From Rotaria socialis (lineage: Eukaryota; Rotifera; Eurotatoria; Philodinida; Philodinidae), in NCBI GenBank assembly GCA_905331475.1, contig CAJNYU010002003.1:1-64000 (forward strand): 64,000 bases of DNA. Direction: 5' to 3'. This document shows, piece after piece, positions 20,301-36,557 of this stretch. Position numbers and translations under genes: made by a program. A model generated the notes under the pieces. The model saw only the letters and a list, made by a program, of their open reading frames with translations, was not told the DNA's origin and ran no database searches. Position 1 is the first letter of the stretch. Each line of letters starts with the position of its first letter.

Positions 20301-23300
20301 GAAAAAGAGTAAAATAATGCATCAAACAAAAACAAAAACCAACCTCTATGAAATAGAGTGGCTAAAACAATTGATCATGCAGAATCTATTTCAATATTCT
20401 TTTATAAAATTCTTTATATTTTCCTCCCGAAACCTAAAATGGCTAGCGACTTCATAATTGTTATCCGTGTGCGCCATTATAGGAAAATTACGAAACAAAA
20501 TTTGCATAAATTATCAGCGTTGCATTTTTTTTCGAACCAAAACTAGCGAATATACATAGCATGATTAAACTTACAGCAAAAGCAGCGATTGCAGTAACTG
20601 TAATAACAAAATAAATTAGAATACATGTTCCCGTAAAAACTCCAAATACTTGAACAAATGAAATATTTGTTAACATATTTGTAAAGAATGCAGCGGCTGT
20701 AGTGAACGACGTAACGAACATTGACGAACCAGCATGTTTCAATGTTTTAGCCATGATTTCGATTAGTGCTTCTTCGCGTAATAATAATTTACGAACTTCT
20801 GCAGGATTATTCAATATACACGAACGATGACGAGATTCAAATGCGTTTGACGGTCTTCTTAATTTACTTGGTTTTATTTTTTTATTTGACGGTGGACTCT
20901 CATGTGTATTTGTATTATTTAATAAGTTATCTGCAACTAAACAAAGAAACAAAACAAATAACCTATGACCATAGAAACGAAACGGAAATTTTACTATCTG
21001 CTTGATGCTTTTCTTCGTATGTTCTTAACCATTCTACTTTTTCTTGATCCCAAGTATCGAAAAATACAAAAATATCATCACAACCAATGCCAATCAATAT
21101 AAACGCAGACATTAAATTCATAAAGGGAAATATGGGTATACGATAAATTATACGATATACAAAATAGCTCACGCCAATCGACAATGCAGCGCCAATAACA
21201 ATAATTAAAGCTATGGAAACACTGCGTAAATAACATACTGTTATACCAATAATTAATGCTGCTGCGATTATAACAAGAAGCATATCTAAATAATAGCTAG
21301 ATATTTTAGTTTATCTTATTCAATTGTTGTCTAGCTAGAATGGATGGAAAAAGGAAGAAAGGAAAAATGTCGAAAACAAGAATATGAGATGAACATGAGC
21401 TTGTAAGATTGAATTGAGGGTGCAGGAGGCTTGTACTTCAATATACTCTCGTTTTCAGCATTTCTATCCATCTGCATTTGTATTAATTTTGATTTTGATA
21501 TTTTTATTTTCGACATTTTCCCCTTTCGATATTTTTCCTTTCTGCCTTTTTCCATCATACCTCTAGCTAATGAAAATCGAGCTGATCACTTTGAATCCAG
21601 AGAAAAGATACGATCCGACACTCGTCTAAGGCTGATTTCATCCTATCTTTTTCTACGGTGTCTACTAGAGCCCGTCGAGTTCAACCCGACTATTTGAAAA
21701 ACGCCGTACCCTTCTCTATGGTAATATCCGGTTGAAAAGAGTTTAAAATCAAACATTGAAATATTAAAATTCTTCTTCTTTTTATTTTTCCCTTGATCAG
21801 TAGTAGAACTAACCTTGATATATCTGTGCCATTGCTGTTTTTTCTCTAGCATTGGCAAAATTAAATGCAATAAGTTTAACGAATTTATCTTGATATGTTG
21901 CTAATTGTCCTTTTCTACCGAAATTCTTTACAAATATTTCAATTAATTCAGGTGCTTTTAAAATTGGTGTTAATAGATTAACTTGTTCGGTTTCATTTGG
22001 ACAATGATATTTACATAGACAATATTTTTCACAATTATCTAATGATAATTCTTCATCAACGCATGCTTTTGTAAAAAAATTATTACGATAATCATCCATA
22101 CAACCACGTTCCTCACAATATCTTGTTGAAAATGGTTGTCGTCTTAAACACATCGTTTGATCACGTGTACGATTATATTTTATTATTTTGTAATTATATA
22201 TAAATATCATCGATATTGATACTTTCGAATTATTTTTTGATTGTTGAAAATCATTGATAAATTTTTTATCGACAAAATGATCATAGATAAAACGTGTAAT
22301 ATTCTTGTAAAAACAAGTATGTCGTACAGCAGCATAAATAGCTTTGGTTTGTTCTTGATAAGTATGATAACCAGGTTGATGTTCTAATATAACACGATTA
22401 AGAAATCGATCACTCAATGGCACATCCATATAGCCATTTATATAATAGGGTAAACATGTATGTAGTACGGAACGAAAATGTTTGACATCTTCAGTTGTAA
22501 TTAATTGACAATCGTTTTTCGAAGAATATAACGCAACAAATGTTGCTAATGAAAGACTCGGAATATCAACAGGAGAAAGCATATTTTTAAACGTTTTTTC
22601 CCATTTACAAATCGAAAGTAAATGATCAAGAGATAATATGTCATCGTTTGCTTGTGTGCGTTCGAAATAAAATTCGATCATACCATCACGACCTATAAAT
22701 GAATTCAGATTAAAGTTAGCTTTGGTTTTCTTATGCTCTTCTAAAACTTTTCTATGCAGCAAAAGATCAAATTAATATATGAGACTTACAGCTGATAAAT
22801 TATCTTTGAACGATTCATCATTCTTCGATTTATTTAAAGCAAAACCTCGAGACTTTCTAAAAAAATGTAGCCATTGATTTTCGTCTTAATCAAGTGTTGG
22901 TTTTGTTTGAACTTATACATGACGTTTAAATAAATTTTTACTCGGCAAATAATAGTCCAGTAAATTTCATTCTTAATCAGGAGTTTCTCGTGCAAATCTT
23001 GCACGATTAAAATATACAACACAATAGAACTACTTTAAATCGTTGTTAAAAAGCTGTTAAGAAATACTCTTTTCTGGTTTATTTAACACGAAAACAATTC
23101 ATTGATCGTCGTTCAAAACATGACATAGGCTTGTTGGCATAGGATTACATTGTTTAGAAGCGTCATAATGACTTCCTGCGACTATGAATAAGAATATAAA
23201 CGCTCAAATAAAACAAAAGCACGATTGTGCGTGACGCCTTCACACGAACTCAATCCAAAAATGATTAATGTACTTAAAATTCAAATTAGAAAATGAGATT

Positions 23301-24848
23301 TTATTCAAAAACAAAAACAAAACAGCGACAGAAGCGAGATTGACCCCCAGAATAAATGTGCTATTTGTTAGCCTTGAGTGATTTAATCATGGTAGTTGTA
23401 AGCAACTGGTATATGATTTCTACAACGTCTGCATTATGTTCAATAAATGTATCTTGAACTAATATGTAGATAACTCGATAGCTTGCTATAGAATCTCGAG
23501 ATCTGGTTACTTTGCTCATGGTATGACGAGATTTGCATATAGAGAACTAGCGGTGATTTTTTCTTGTTCGACTCGATTTCTAGCTCTATGAGAACACGGG
23601 TTCAATGTTACACCGGTACCTTGCATATTTGATTTTCTATAGTGTGACTTCACATTTATGTTAATAATGAATTACTGCACTGTGAAGAGCAAGTCAAATT
23701 ATTTTTTGCAATAGTGCCCGCAGGATACATTAACAGATATTCCATACGCTTATATTCTTTGCAACTATAAGGAATTGGATAAATTAAAATGAAGACATAG
23801 TTTTCTATTTGTATTTCTTTCTATACCGGAAATGAAAGTCTATGTTACTAGGCTATTTTACTGGTGAATTTCTCTTCCACGAAATAATGTTACCTGTTCG
23901 ACCACGATATTTTTCTTCGAGTAAATACGCATAGGGTCGAAGCATTTCAAAAGGTAATCGATTTGATTGATAATTAGTTCTATCGAATTGTGGTAAATGT
24001 TTTACAAACTCCAATACAGTAATATTAATCCTAAATTTATCAGAAACTAAATAAATAAGGAGCTTCAAAAATAAAAGAGTCGTACATTTTATCGTCGACA
24101 TATTTCGTTATTAAATTTTGTACATCGAAATGTCGATCTCGATGCCATTGATAAATTAATGCTGATTCCGAGTTTTCATCATCGTCATAGTCGACTACTT
24201 CATTTTTATCGATAGCATTATCATAAAACGATTCGTTTAATTCTCGATAATCAATAAGTTCATCATATTCTTTATTTGGTTGTTTCTTTCGCCATAAATC
24301 ATACTTCGAAAGTAAATCGGATTGATACGAACTTTCGTCAAGATCATCAACAGTTATATTAACAAATTGTTCAAATGCACCGAATAGTTCATTTGTATCC
24401 AATGGAATTTCATATGCAAGACGGAATTTTTCTGACGCATGGCGTAAAACCATTAACTGTGAAAAAATTGTTCCTTTTCCGCGCGCTCCCCATCCCTGTG
24501 AAATGTCAATAAAATAAAATATTAGCAATATTTACTATATGATATTACTATTCTTGGATCAGAAAAATCAGGTAGCTGTGTACAAACAATTCCAACAGCT
24601 GTCAATGTAACACATATGAATACCACAAAACCAAGTACAAACCAATGATGACGAACAAGCAAACGAGGATAACTAGAACAAACAAAATATAGGATAAGAT
24701 GTTGATTCAATAGCCGACGAAAATGAGAACAAAGAAATAATTAAATAAGAAATTGTAATTTTATTTGAATTGAACAATTCTTTCGTCTTGTGTTTTTTTG
24801 ATTTTACTATGGTTAGTTCACTTACAGGCTATCCGATGATGATGACAT
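17313..24848 (-). CDS. DISP: Dispatched-family RND transporter with sterol-sensing domain
   Basis: About 16 exons spell a protein of roughly 1450 residues (human DISP1 is about 1520). Exon 1 is 24848-24826 (MSSSSDS) and exon 2 (24672-24549) gives the first membrane span and the diagnostic QLPDFSDPRIG. A large extracellular loop follows (24495-24086, 24030-23894, 22751-21814). The sterol-sensing block at 21285-20995 includes GIGCDDIFVFFDTW, then 20936-20575, 20284-20059, 19991-19625, 19573-19235 and 19179-18915. The second membrane half is 18332-18054, 17993-17775 (VGLSVDFVVHFGV), 17703-17515 and 17446-17313. The GxxxDD and GLSxDF motifs are the proton-relay motifs of the RND/Patched/Dispatched class. 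Dispatched releases lipid-modified Hedgehog from cells. The junction across the 23893-22860 intron is unsettled. Confidence 0.88.
21339..21557. repeat. Imperfect inverted repeat in a Dispatched intron
   Basis: The left arm is GATGGAAAAAGGAAGAAAGG with AAAAATGTCGAAAA. The right arm is its near-complement, ending in CTTTCTGCCTTTTTCCATC. About 150 bp lie between the arms. It looks MITE-like, but I could not define a target duplication. Confidence 0.4.
21665..21690. repeat. Short fragment resembling the hAT terminus of 8262-10765
   Basis: The sequence TAGAGCCCGTCGAGTTCAAC matches the first 12 bases of the right hAT end (TAGAGCCCGTCGGG) and then diverges. No partner end is obvious. It lies in the intron before the sterol-sensing exon. 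Confidence 0.35.
22860..23893. other. Large intron of the Dispatched-like gene
   Basis: This is about 1 kb without supportable coding sequence, against a usual 50-60 nt for introns of this gene. It may hide one small exon, because the flanking phases do not join with the strongest splice sites. Confidence 0.4.
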
Positions 24849-27800
24849 CGTTGATTATTTTTAATGATGAATTCGTATGTTGATGCACTGATAAATAGAC
24901 ACCCTCTATAAAAGAGAACAATATAAGTAGGATTGAATACTTGTCTTTCTTCGTTTCGTCTATGTGTAAGGTCGCTTGCAAATATTTATATGATTATGTT
25001 TATGTGTTATACACAACAGCGAAGTTTACGTTTGCATACAAACATGTCATAGCACGAGTTCGTATCGAACACATATAAACGGTGTGATGCCCAAATTCAA
25101 GCATGCTTCAAACAAATTAGAAAAAATAAGTGAATGTGCATCTCTATTTTTGATGATTGATAAATGATTGTATCGGCTAGGTAAAACTATGCGTGTTACT
25201 TGTATGATTTCGTTTTCTTTGCCTATTGTTTTTTACAATAGATGATCTTGTACTTTGTTATTTGTCATTGTCTGAACATTAACAGTACGTAGTTTATACC
25301 AATGGCTATTATGTTGTTTTTTCTCTCGCTCTCGCTCTCAATGTATAATATTTATTTAGTGCTTTGTGTATCCGATATGAGTATTGTAATTTGTTGACTC
25401 AGACATGTAATTCAAATGATATTTTTTTTCTTACCACGTCGAATGTTGTGAGAACGAGACGAAGTAGTCAAACTCTTTTTGAAAGAATCTGAAGAAATAG
25501 CAAAGAAAAAAGCAAAAAAAAGAATTATCTTTCGCTTTATATATGCTGCTCGTTGCTAAGATTGTCGGTAATGAGAGCTTCAATGCAGAACAAAAAAACG
25601 ATAAAAAAGCGATTGCAAAAACAGAAAATAAAAAAGAAGAAAAAAGAAACTGCTTAATTTAAGCCAGTTGGTTTTGCATAATGTGGTTTGATTTTTCATT
25701 ACTCTCAAAACATCAACATCTTATGAGGGATTTTTCTTCAACCTTTGAAGAAACAACTATCATGCACTGGACAACATACGCACTTAATATAGCATTGTCA
25801 CGACTCTTGATCGGAAGAGATCACAATTGGCTTCCTACTATAAAAACTGTTGTTGCTCTTGTTGTTGATTTTTTTCTACGGAGTAGTCGAAACCTATTCG
25901 CTATTCTCGAGCATATCTTTTCCAAATGTTACCAATGTGTTTTATTACAAATAGAAAAATTGGCTAACGTAGATTGAATTTATTATGAGCTAACAAAATT
26001 TAATGCATGTATAATGATGACAAAAATAGACATGTTACCGTTTAATGCGTACACACGGGAAATCTAATGATTTAACCATAAAAAGAAACTTATTACAACA
26101 TGTTTTTATTCCTAAAGGAACTTATTTTGTTTGCTTTTAAGCAAAAAAAACATACATTCGAATTTCGGGTGACACAGAAGAAAAAAAACTGAGTGACCAT
26201 CTTGTTGTCGAAGAGATTACGGTTGCATAAAGTTTAATCCTTATTTCTTTATTGTTGAATAAGAAAAACAACTAGCAGAATAGTGACACGACTAAATATC
26301 TATAGTAACCAATAGTTGTATTTTAAACTTTTCTAATCGTCAACGTGGAAAGAAAAATACGAACGCCCTTCAATAAAACTCTCTCTTTTTTTAAACTTCT
26401 AACATTTTACATATTATATTCATTTGTCTTCGCGCACAATACTATTTCTATTGTTCGAATAGTAAAGTAATTAAAAAGTTTGAAGCTAGCAAATATGCAG
26501 TTTCTATTAATAGTATCTTCAATGCAATAGTTAGTAGATTTCATCATGGAATTTCAAGTATGTTAATGGCTTTAATTGACACAGTTTTTTTTCTTCTTTT
26601 CTGGTGTACGTACGAGAAAATTGTTTATAAATAATGATCTCGAGAAAGAGAAAGTCAAATTTTTATGATCACCTTCATTTAGTTCATAACACAAAGCTAG
26701 ATCCGTCACTCGCTACATAATAAAACAAAATTTAAAAAAAGACACTGTTGGCTTACTAACTAAATAGACTACTAATGAGTAGCGTGTCTTAAAAACATGT
26801 TGATATGTATCAGAACAAAAAAACATCGCAGTTATGAATTTTACTGCTTCTCCTTTTTTTCTTCTTCTTTCTTTCGATCAATTATTCGAATTAAAAAACG
26901 CACATGCTAAAAAGAGTTTCTTGATGAATTATTAAGCGAACGAAAATACTGTTGATCTATTGATAAAATATAAAATGAGATGCTTAGTTCAACCTTTTTC
27001 TCATCTGTTTTAACCTTTTTTTAAATGGCTCGTTTCTCTATCGAATAGCGTTGGTCAAATAATACATTCGGATCAGTAATAGTGCAAATGGTTCAACTAT
27101 TTTATAACGAAGATATTGGCACACATTGAATTAATGCAAATTCTTTTTATTCGATTCTAATACTTATGGTGTTGATCCATTCGTCTCAACAACAAGCAAT
27201 TGAGAACTGAAAATGGTTTCTGTCTAATTAAAAGAACATCTTTCAAATCAGAGAATCAACCTGGTCTAGTTTAATCGAAGAAAACAAAATCAATTAAATA
27301 CAATTGACCATTGCTGAAATTATTATTCATTACTTAAATAAATTTAACTGCTAATATGACTGAATTTAAAAAGCATAAATCAAGTGTGTAAGATCAGTTA
27401 TTTTTTTTAAATATTACTTGTGAGTTTACGAAGCGAAACTTACTTTTCGTACTTTATTTGCTCTATCTATGTCGTATACTATCGGAGGGAAAACGCCACA
27501 AATAAACCTACCTAGTTAATCCACAACAAACTATTGACGAAGCATTCCGATAACATAAACAGTTTTTTTTCACTCAATAGAGATTTGAAAAATATTTTTC
27601 TGCAGAAAGCAAAATGAAGTCCCATAAAAGGACTGCTTCGTTCGATTTGATTTATGTATGGTTTGTCGTTTTGTTTTTATGTCGGCGATTGTAACTCAAG
27701 GTTGAATAGAGAGCCAATCTTATGTTAATATGATTTTTTTTAATTTAATTTTAGTAGTAATAAATAATAGAAAAGGAAAATAGTCTGTTGAAAGCCATAA

Positions 27801-29565
27801 AACTTCCTACCTGATTAGCTTTGATAAGTCTGTTCGAATGGTTTCAGTACAGCTACGGATTTAATCCATTATCTCTTAGCTTTACTTATTTGTTCTGGAT
27901 TTGTAAATCAATATGTACAGCGAATTAATTTATCTAATGCAATCATTTATAGAATCAACAAAATTCGATTTCGTATTGAATGAAAGTCACCAAATAATAA
28001 TAATATAATCATTAAACGTAGCATGTTTTTATTTTTTAAAAGAGCACCAAATCTGTAGACGTGTGTATAAAGTAATATTTACAAAACAAGTTCTTCATTC
28101 TTATCAAAGCGAATATCGTTTCACATGTGTACTTAGACGATAAAGAGAAACTATAGGTTATGATTGGAACGAACAAAAAACAGGAAGAAGCTTTTGTTTT
28201 TCTCTTCGACATCGCATGTTATCAATTAAAATGAGAATGAAACCTATATCAGTATTATTTATAGATTTTTTGAGTTACAGAGCTCTTCCGAGTATTCATT
28301 TCCCAAATGAGAGTTCTTTTTTTCCATTTATTGTTGAACTTCGATTCTTGATGATAATTTTTCAGAATTTCGATGAAAACAGAACAATCATAATCTTTTA
28401 TTGATACTAACGTGAAATCGTATTTCTCTCCGTTGATTCTAGGTTTTGAATATTCAAGACGAAATGTCTGCAATCAAAAGTAAAAACTAATATTATCTGT
28501 TGAGGTCTCCGTGATACTTCTAAATAGCTTTCATTGTATATACTATTGGACCGTTTTCTATGCCATTATGTAAATTCAGGATGGATGCGTCAACTCTTTT
28601 TATTATGTAGTCTTAGTAGTTCATGATTCCCATGATGAATGTGGGAAATATTTCATTCACCGAAATCTCATCGAAGCATGAATAATAATAATGAAAACAA
28701 ATCTAGACAGAATATGATTGGAAAATATATTTCTTGAACGGTTGCCATGATGATTCACTCCGCTGAAAAAGTATTGACCTATTTAAATTTGTTTAGATTA
28801 TTTTTAAGTAAGACTCTTAGAGAAATACATGGCGTTTTTAGTGTGACATTTTAAATTTCTAAAAACCGGAGTTTGAAAACGTGTTGATTCATTCTATATC
28901 TTGTTCATGATGAAAAACAACAAATGTCATATGATATTAGCATAGTTTTACTTGTGTCATATTCAAATAAATTGTTCTAATATTTCTTCCGATCTGTTTT
29001 GTAATTTTATCATCGCATTTCTATTTTATGCAAGAGAGTCATATCGAGGAGTTTTTCAAATTCGATATCATGAAACCAAGGATGCAATCACAATAGACCT
29101 TGATACGAAGCTATCAGGAAATTACATCAATGTTTTTATAGCAATGCAATCATTACATTTTTAATGATCTTGTAGTGAGATATAGCCATTGATCTCGAAA
29201 TTATGTACTCTATCATTTGCGTGTCTTAAATGATGTTTCTTGTATTCGTATAAAGCAAGCTCTAAGATTATCATGTCACGACAATTCAAAAATACAATTA
29301 ATCAACAATTCCATGCAAATTTCTTCAGCTGAAAAATGAGATGAAACATGAATAATTTCTTAAATAACTGATTGCCAACATAAATCTTGCAAAGTCGAAA
29401 GATGTCGCACAACTACAACATGATGAGGCAATAGAAATATCTTAATGGTCTTTCCTACATTGTATTGTAAATTTAGTATACATTTTTTTCGTTATAATGT
29501 TGCCATCGTTGTCATCTAATTGTACGTTTACTAATCTTTAGATTTGAATTTTTACCAAAAGAAGA
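24849..29565. other. 4.7 kb gene-poor region between divergent Dispatched-like and PP2A-A genes
   Basis: AT-rich DNA with many short homopolymers and no coding region I can support. On the minus strand 25490-25438 is flanked by a TTCAG acceptor and a GTAAG donor and could be a 5'-UTR exon of the Dispatched-like gene. An open frame at 25681-25977 (98 codons) has no recognisable features. Confidence 0.4.
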
Positions 29566-32401
<2,836 letters not shown>

Positions 32402-33193
32402 AATAATTTGACAGAAACATTCCAATGGTCTGTCATTTTTTATTTTATTTCTGTGTTTTATTAAAAAAACTTTTGAGTAACATTTTTCTTGCTTTTGACA
32501 TTAACAATCTAAAAATACTAATATTTTGTCTAATATCAATTTTATAAATTATTAATTTTAATTTTAGTTTTGCCCAAAGCTTAATGAAATCAAACAACGG
32601 ACTTCATTTTTTCTTATTTTATTTGTAATTCTCGTTTTCTTCTTGGTACCACCCTTCAATGTTGTCATATTACTCGTATTCGTTTTTTTTGCTTCATAAC
32701 TTCTATTTAAAATTAGTTTTCTACAAGAAAACACTTACTTTATTTTCTCTTTCTTTTCCATAAAATGAAAACAAAACAAAAAATTAAAGATAAGTGTACT
32801 TTTTCTTTCTTTTCTCGTCTGATTGAACAACTCGTAAATGTATAAAATAAAGAACAACAAAAAAACAAAATACTAAAAATTTGCATCAATAACAAATCAT
32901 AAGCAAGTCAATTGATCAAGACTAATCCATTCTCATCAAATAGATGAATCCTGTAGAAAAAAAATGAATTCTGCTAGTCTTTCAGTTTGCTATCAATATA
33001 TCTCTAATGATGTTTTACGGCTGCAGTACGATAGATACATACTTTTAAAATGAACGTATCAAGATATCGATCGATACTAATAAATCGCATTGCTATTGCA
33101 TCAGTAAGAATATCTTTATTGAAAATGAGTGCTATCTAGAAAGAGGGGCTGTAGCGTATATTAGGAAGTTTATAAAGAAAGCTAATTTCAGCT
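32402..33193. other. Intergenic / 3' flanks of convergent genes
   Basis: AT-rich. PP2A-A (plus) and the first ADP-ribosyltransferase (minus) converge here. An AATAAA is at about 32846. No gene is seen. Confidence 0.4.
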
Positions 33194-33802
33194 TTAGACA
33201 ACCGTCAAATAGAATCGATACCGCGTTGTTTCTTCATCATATTTCATTTTATCGACACGAAAATTTGTACCTGGCTGCGGTAAAATCTCTTTTTCGTCAT
33301 GAAATTTTGAAAGCGAGCTGATGTCAATTCCGCAGTCGTGTCGTAAATGACCAAAACAAAGTATGATAAATAAAACTGGACCGAAATTTTCAGCTTCTGA
33401 ACGTACTTTACTTGTGGATGAAAATTTCTCCCATGCCTTGTATGTACCTACACTTGATTGGTACATTTCGATTTCGTCCGATGCAAGTGTCATACTTCGA
33501 TAAACAGTTTGCATATGGCACTTTGATATTAATGATTTTATATCGTTCATTAAACTTAAAAAATAACAATATGCATCAAATGTGTCCACTTTACTTAGAT
33601 CTCCTTTTCGAAGTGCTTTATTCGCTCCATAGCATAAAAAGGTCTTATCTGTATATAATCTGATGCAACACGCTACAATTTCATCTAGGCTAGGATCTTT
33701 TACCGTCATTAACGTCTTTGATAGTCTAACAGCAGTCATCGGGTGTGATGGATTCAACAGATTACCTTCTTGAATGATTCCAGCAACGACTTCTTCTATC
33801 AC
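33194..33802 (-). CDS. Mono-ADP-ribosyltransferase (R-S-ExE class), 5' end unresolved
   Basis: About 202 residues are open to the stop at 33194. The arginine-specific ART triad is complete: Arg102 in TVYRSMTL, the STS strand KFSSTSK at about 127-132, and the turn-turn catalytic loop DEKEILPQPGTNF with Glu170/Glu172. The core strand VLFIILCF and the ending FYLTVV fit the fold. Such enzymes transfer ADP-ribose from NAD+ to arginine. No in-frame ATG lies between 33802 and an upstream stop, so an upstream exon must supply the start or the gene is 5'-truncated. The first internal Met is residue 22. I see no clear signal peptide or GPI signal. A related broken copy lies at 34440-34993. Confidence 0.75.
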   Translation of the reverse strand: MIEEVVAGIIQEGNLLNPSHPMTAVRLSKTLMTVKDPSLDEIVACCIRLYTDKTFLCYGANKALRKGDLSKVDTFDAYCYFLSLMNDIKSLISKCHMQTVYRSMTLASDEIEMYQSSVGTYKAWEKFSSTSKVRSEAENFGPVLFIILCFGHLRHDCGIDISSLSKFHDEKEILPQPGTNFRVDKMKYDEETTRYRFYLTVV

Positions 33803-34439
33803 TGTAGCATTGCAGATATCTAGCTTGTGCCCATGGCGGTATAATCATTCTGTGGTAACTAGACAAAAATGGTTAAATTCGTTACTGATTGACTCAACGT
33901 TTTTTTAACTAATCAAAAATCTTTGACGTGGAATACGATCTGTTCTTCTTGAAGCTATTCGTTGTATGGGGCGCTATTTTCTTGTATCGAACTTTCTTAT
34001 TTGAATGTTTTTGCTTAAATCAATAATGTAATGATCGATTTCTACTTTTTGTCGTTTTTCCTCGTAAGCTCCTCCAATTATGTCAACCTCTATTTTTACA
34101 CAGTAAGCTCATTCTGCTATTTTATCCTCCGACCACGGATTCTTATTTGATTTTCATTTTTCGTCGCCATTATAAAGGGAATGATGAATAAATTTGATTG
34201 AATGAAAACATAATCTACAATACTCTTAGAATAAACAAAAAGCTTTTCATAGTTAAAATTCTACAAGGATAATAAAAAGCGGGCTTTCTGCATTAGCTCG
34301 CTTCAATGGAAGAATTATAGTTCAGTGAAAATTGAAATATTAAGATACTTATTCATGTTAATTCGAAATTGATTATCTTTAAAAGTCACGCAAAGTTTAT
34401 TCATTAAAATCGAGTGTAAATGATTATTCGTGTGCATCT

Positions 34440-34993
34440 TCAAACAACTGTTAAATAAAAAACTGGATTTTTGCTGTCGGTATATTTCATCTTGTCGACG
34501 CGAAAATTACTACTGGGAAGCATTAAAACTTCTTCCTCCTGTGGGATCGCCGACAAGTGAGATATATCAATTGCTTTCCCATACCTAGCGCTTGCTCTCA
34601 GCTCTATAATGAACAGCACAATGACTTGTACTTACCAACTGCCTGTTTGTATATTTCAATAGCTACTTCGTCCAATTTTATGCCACGATATGTGATACCA
34701 ACATAATAATCATGTCCTAACGCCTCTGGATAACACTTCAGAAAATAACAGTATGGACCGAGCGTGCCAGTTTTACTATTATTTGATTCTCTCATTGTTT
34801 TATTGAGTATTCGATAAAGAAAAGACGCATTGGTATACATTCTGACACAACACATGATAATTTCTTTCCTTTTACTGTGTTCGACACTTCGGAGTTGGTT
34901 CGCCAGCATTTCACCTTCAGCTTCTCTCCCAATCATTCGACCTTCTTTTTCAACACCAGCGGCAGCTTGCTGAAAAATGTCAGTATAGCTCAT
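34440..34993 (-). pseudogene. Second ADP-ribosyltransferase copy, internal deletion and frameshift
   Basis: It opens with an ATG at 34993 (MSYTDIFQQAAAGVEKEGR) and parallels the first copy: CCVRMYTNASFL against CCIRLYTDKTFL, and GITYRGIKLDE with the catalytic Arg. After VGKYK the frame closes. The family sequence resumes in another frame as VLFIIELRAS, AIDISHLSAIPQEEEVLML, SNFRVDKMKY and FYLTVV. The segment between (WEKFSSTSK...GP in the intact copy, about 20 residues) is gone, and the STS motif with it. The ExE motif survives as EEE. A GT at this place might suggest an intron instead, but the missing STS strand is not found nearby. Confidence 0.7.
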
Positions 34994-36557
34994 TTTAGTG
35001 CTTATTTTATTTTTAATTAGCCATTCGTTATTTTTTTCGATATGGTGAATATTCTAAAACAAACAAAGAACACTGCAGAATATTTATGTTGTGACATAAA
35101 ATCAGCATTGTTCACTGACTGTGCGCTTGAATATCGTGCTACTGTACGGGCGGCTATGAATAGTACGTGAATGTAGGTAATATCTTGGTATGCATGATGA
35201 TTAGGCTGACAGATTTACCCTAAAATGCACTTAGGCATTGCATGAGCTGTATTCAAACTATATATAAGCTGAACTCTTTTAAAAATATTTTTAATGTTCT
35301 TGTTCGTTTTAGAAATCCTCTTGAAAATAACTTATGAAACTAATTCAATGCCAAATAGCTCTGCTGTACGTGATGGTCGCTGCCAACTAAGTCATATATT
35401 CTGTTTTTCATCGAATGATTCGCTTAGATATTGCAGCGTTTCGCGCTCCATTTCTAACTGTGTCATCATTTTCAATTTATATTTATTTTTAAGTTTAAAT
35501 CTATGCCCAACAACACTGTGAGGAGAGGACTCTACTTTGAAACAAGCGAAAACTTCAGCGTGAGCTGCATAAGAGAACTCATCGAAACCAAGAAATAAAA
35601 TCTGTATTTGCATAGGAAAAAGCAATCGGTGTGAAATAGCTGCTTTCATGATGATTTATGTACGATGTGTAGTATTTTGCAGCGTTCAAAAGTAGAAATT
35701 ACTTGATAGACTTCGATTTCTTTCACTGTCTATGTGATGATTTCATTATATTCAACAGCCCGAGTATAACTAAAGCCTGTTCATCGCACACGATTCTGGC
35801 TCTCTTCCCACACCTTCAAACATTTTAGTGAGTCCTCAAATGCTTGCTATTAGCTTTCATCATATTTAATTGGAAATCGTTTTTTGAGCAGCAAAAGTAC
35901 TTTTTAGAAGTTGCATTGAGATTTTATTGGCTCGGCAATCTAGAAATAATGCTCATCTCACTTGGTTGATGATTTTTTTCTGAAAACCATGAGCAATGGC
36001 ATAATGTGACGCATATAAAAACATTGACAATATTGCAAGCGACTGATTAATTGAGAAAGCCATTTCACCAGGAACATTCAAAGTCAGCCTTTAACAACCT
36101 CACCCACACACCTTAGTGCACTTTAAAGTATCGCTAACCTGCAGGTGAGGGCTCCGATATTAACATAAATATGAAATTTTTTATGAGGTGACATCTAGCT
36201 TTGATATATATGCCAGAAAACTCACTCCTTAGTCGGCATGTGAATAGATCATCTATTCTATACCAATCAAAAATACGTACGAAAGAGTTCTACTACATTT
36301 CGATAAGTATCTTCTTCAAGATGTAAACAAGAATGTATGATTTTTCATTGAATTGGTCTATCTGGCTATATTTCAATGGTATAAAATCATGAAATGCAAA
36401 CTGAATTCATCAGAGAGATTTTAATCTCTGACAAAAACATTCTTCCTCGATGGGTACTATGCTGTTCATACATTTGATCGAGAATTAATAAAATAGTAAT
36501 AAGAGAATCACTTGATTATCCAAGAAAATAGTATTTTCTATTTGAAAATATTTGAAG
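34994..36557. other. Intergenic
   Basis: There is no supportable gene. An 85-codon open frame on the minus strand (35649-35392) has an ATG but no recognisable domain. Confidence 0.35.

Noticed and set aside
25681-25977. 98-codon open frame on the plus strand
   Set aside because: It has an ATG, but composition is ordinary AT-rich sequence, with no domain, no splice context and no neighbour logic.
35392-35649. 85-codon open frame on the minus strand between the ART pseudogene and the caspase gene
   Set aside because: It starts with ATG and has a mixed composition, but nothing recognisable and no supporting splice sites. It could be a gene fragment; not supportable.
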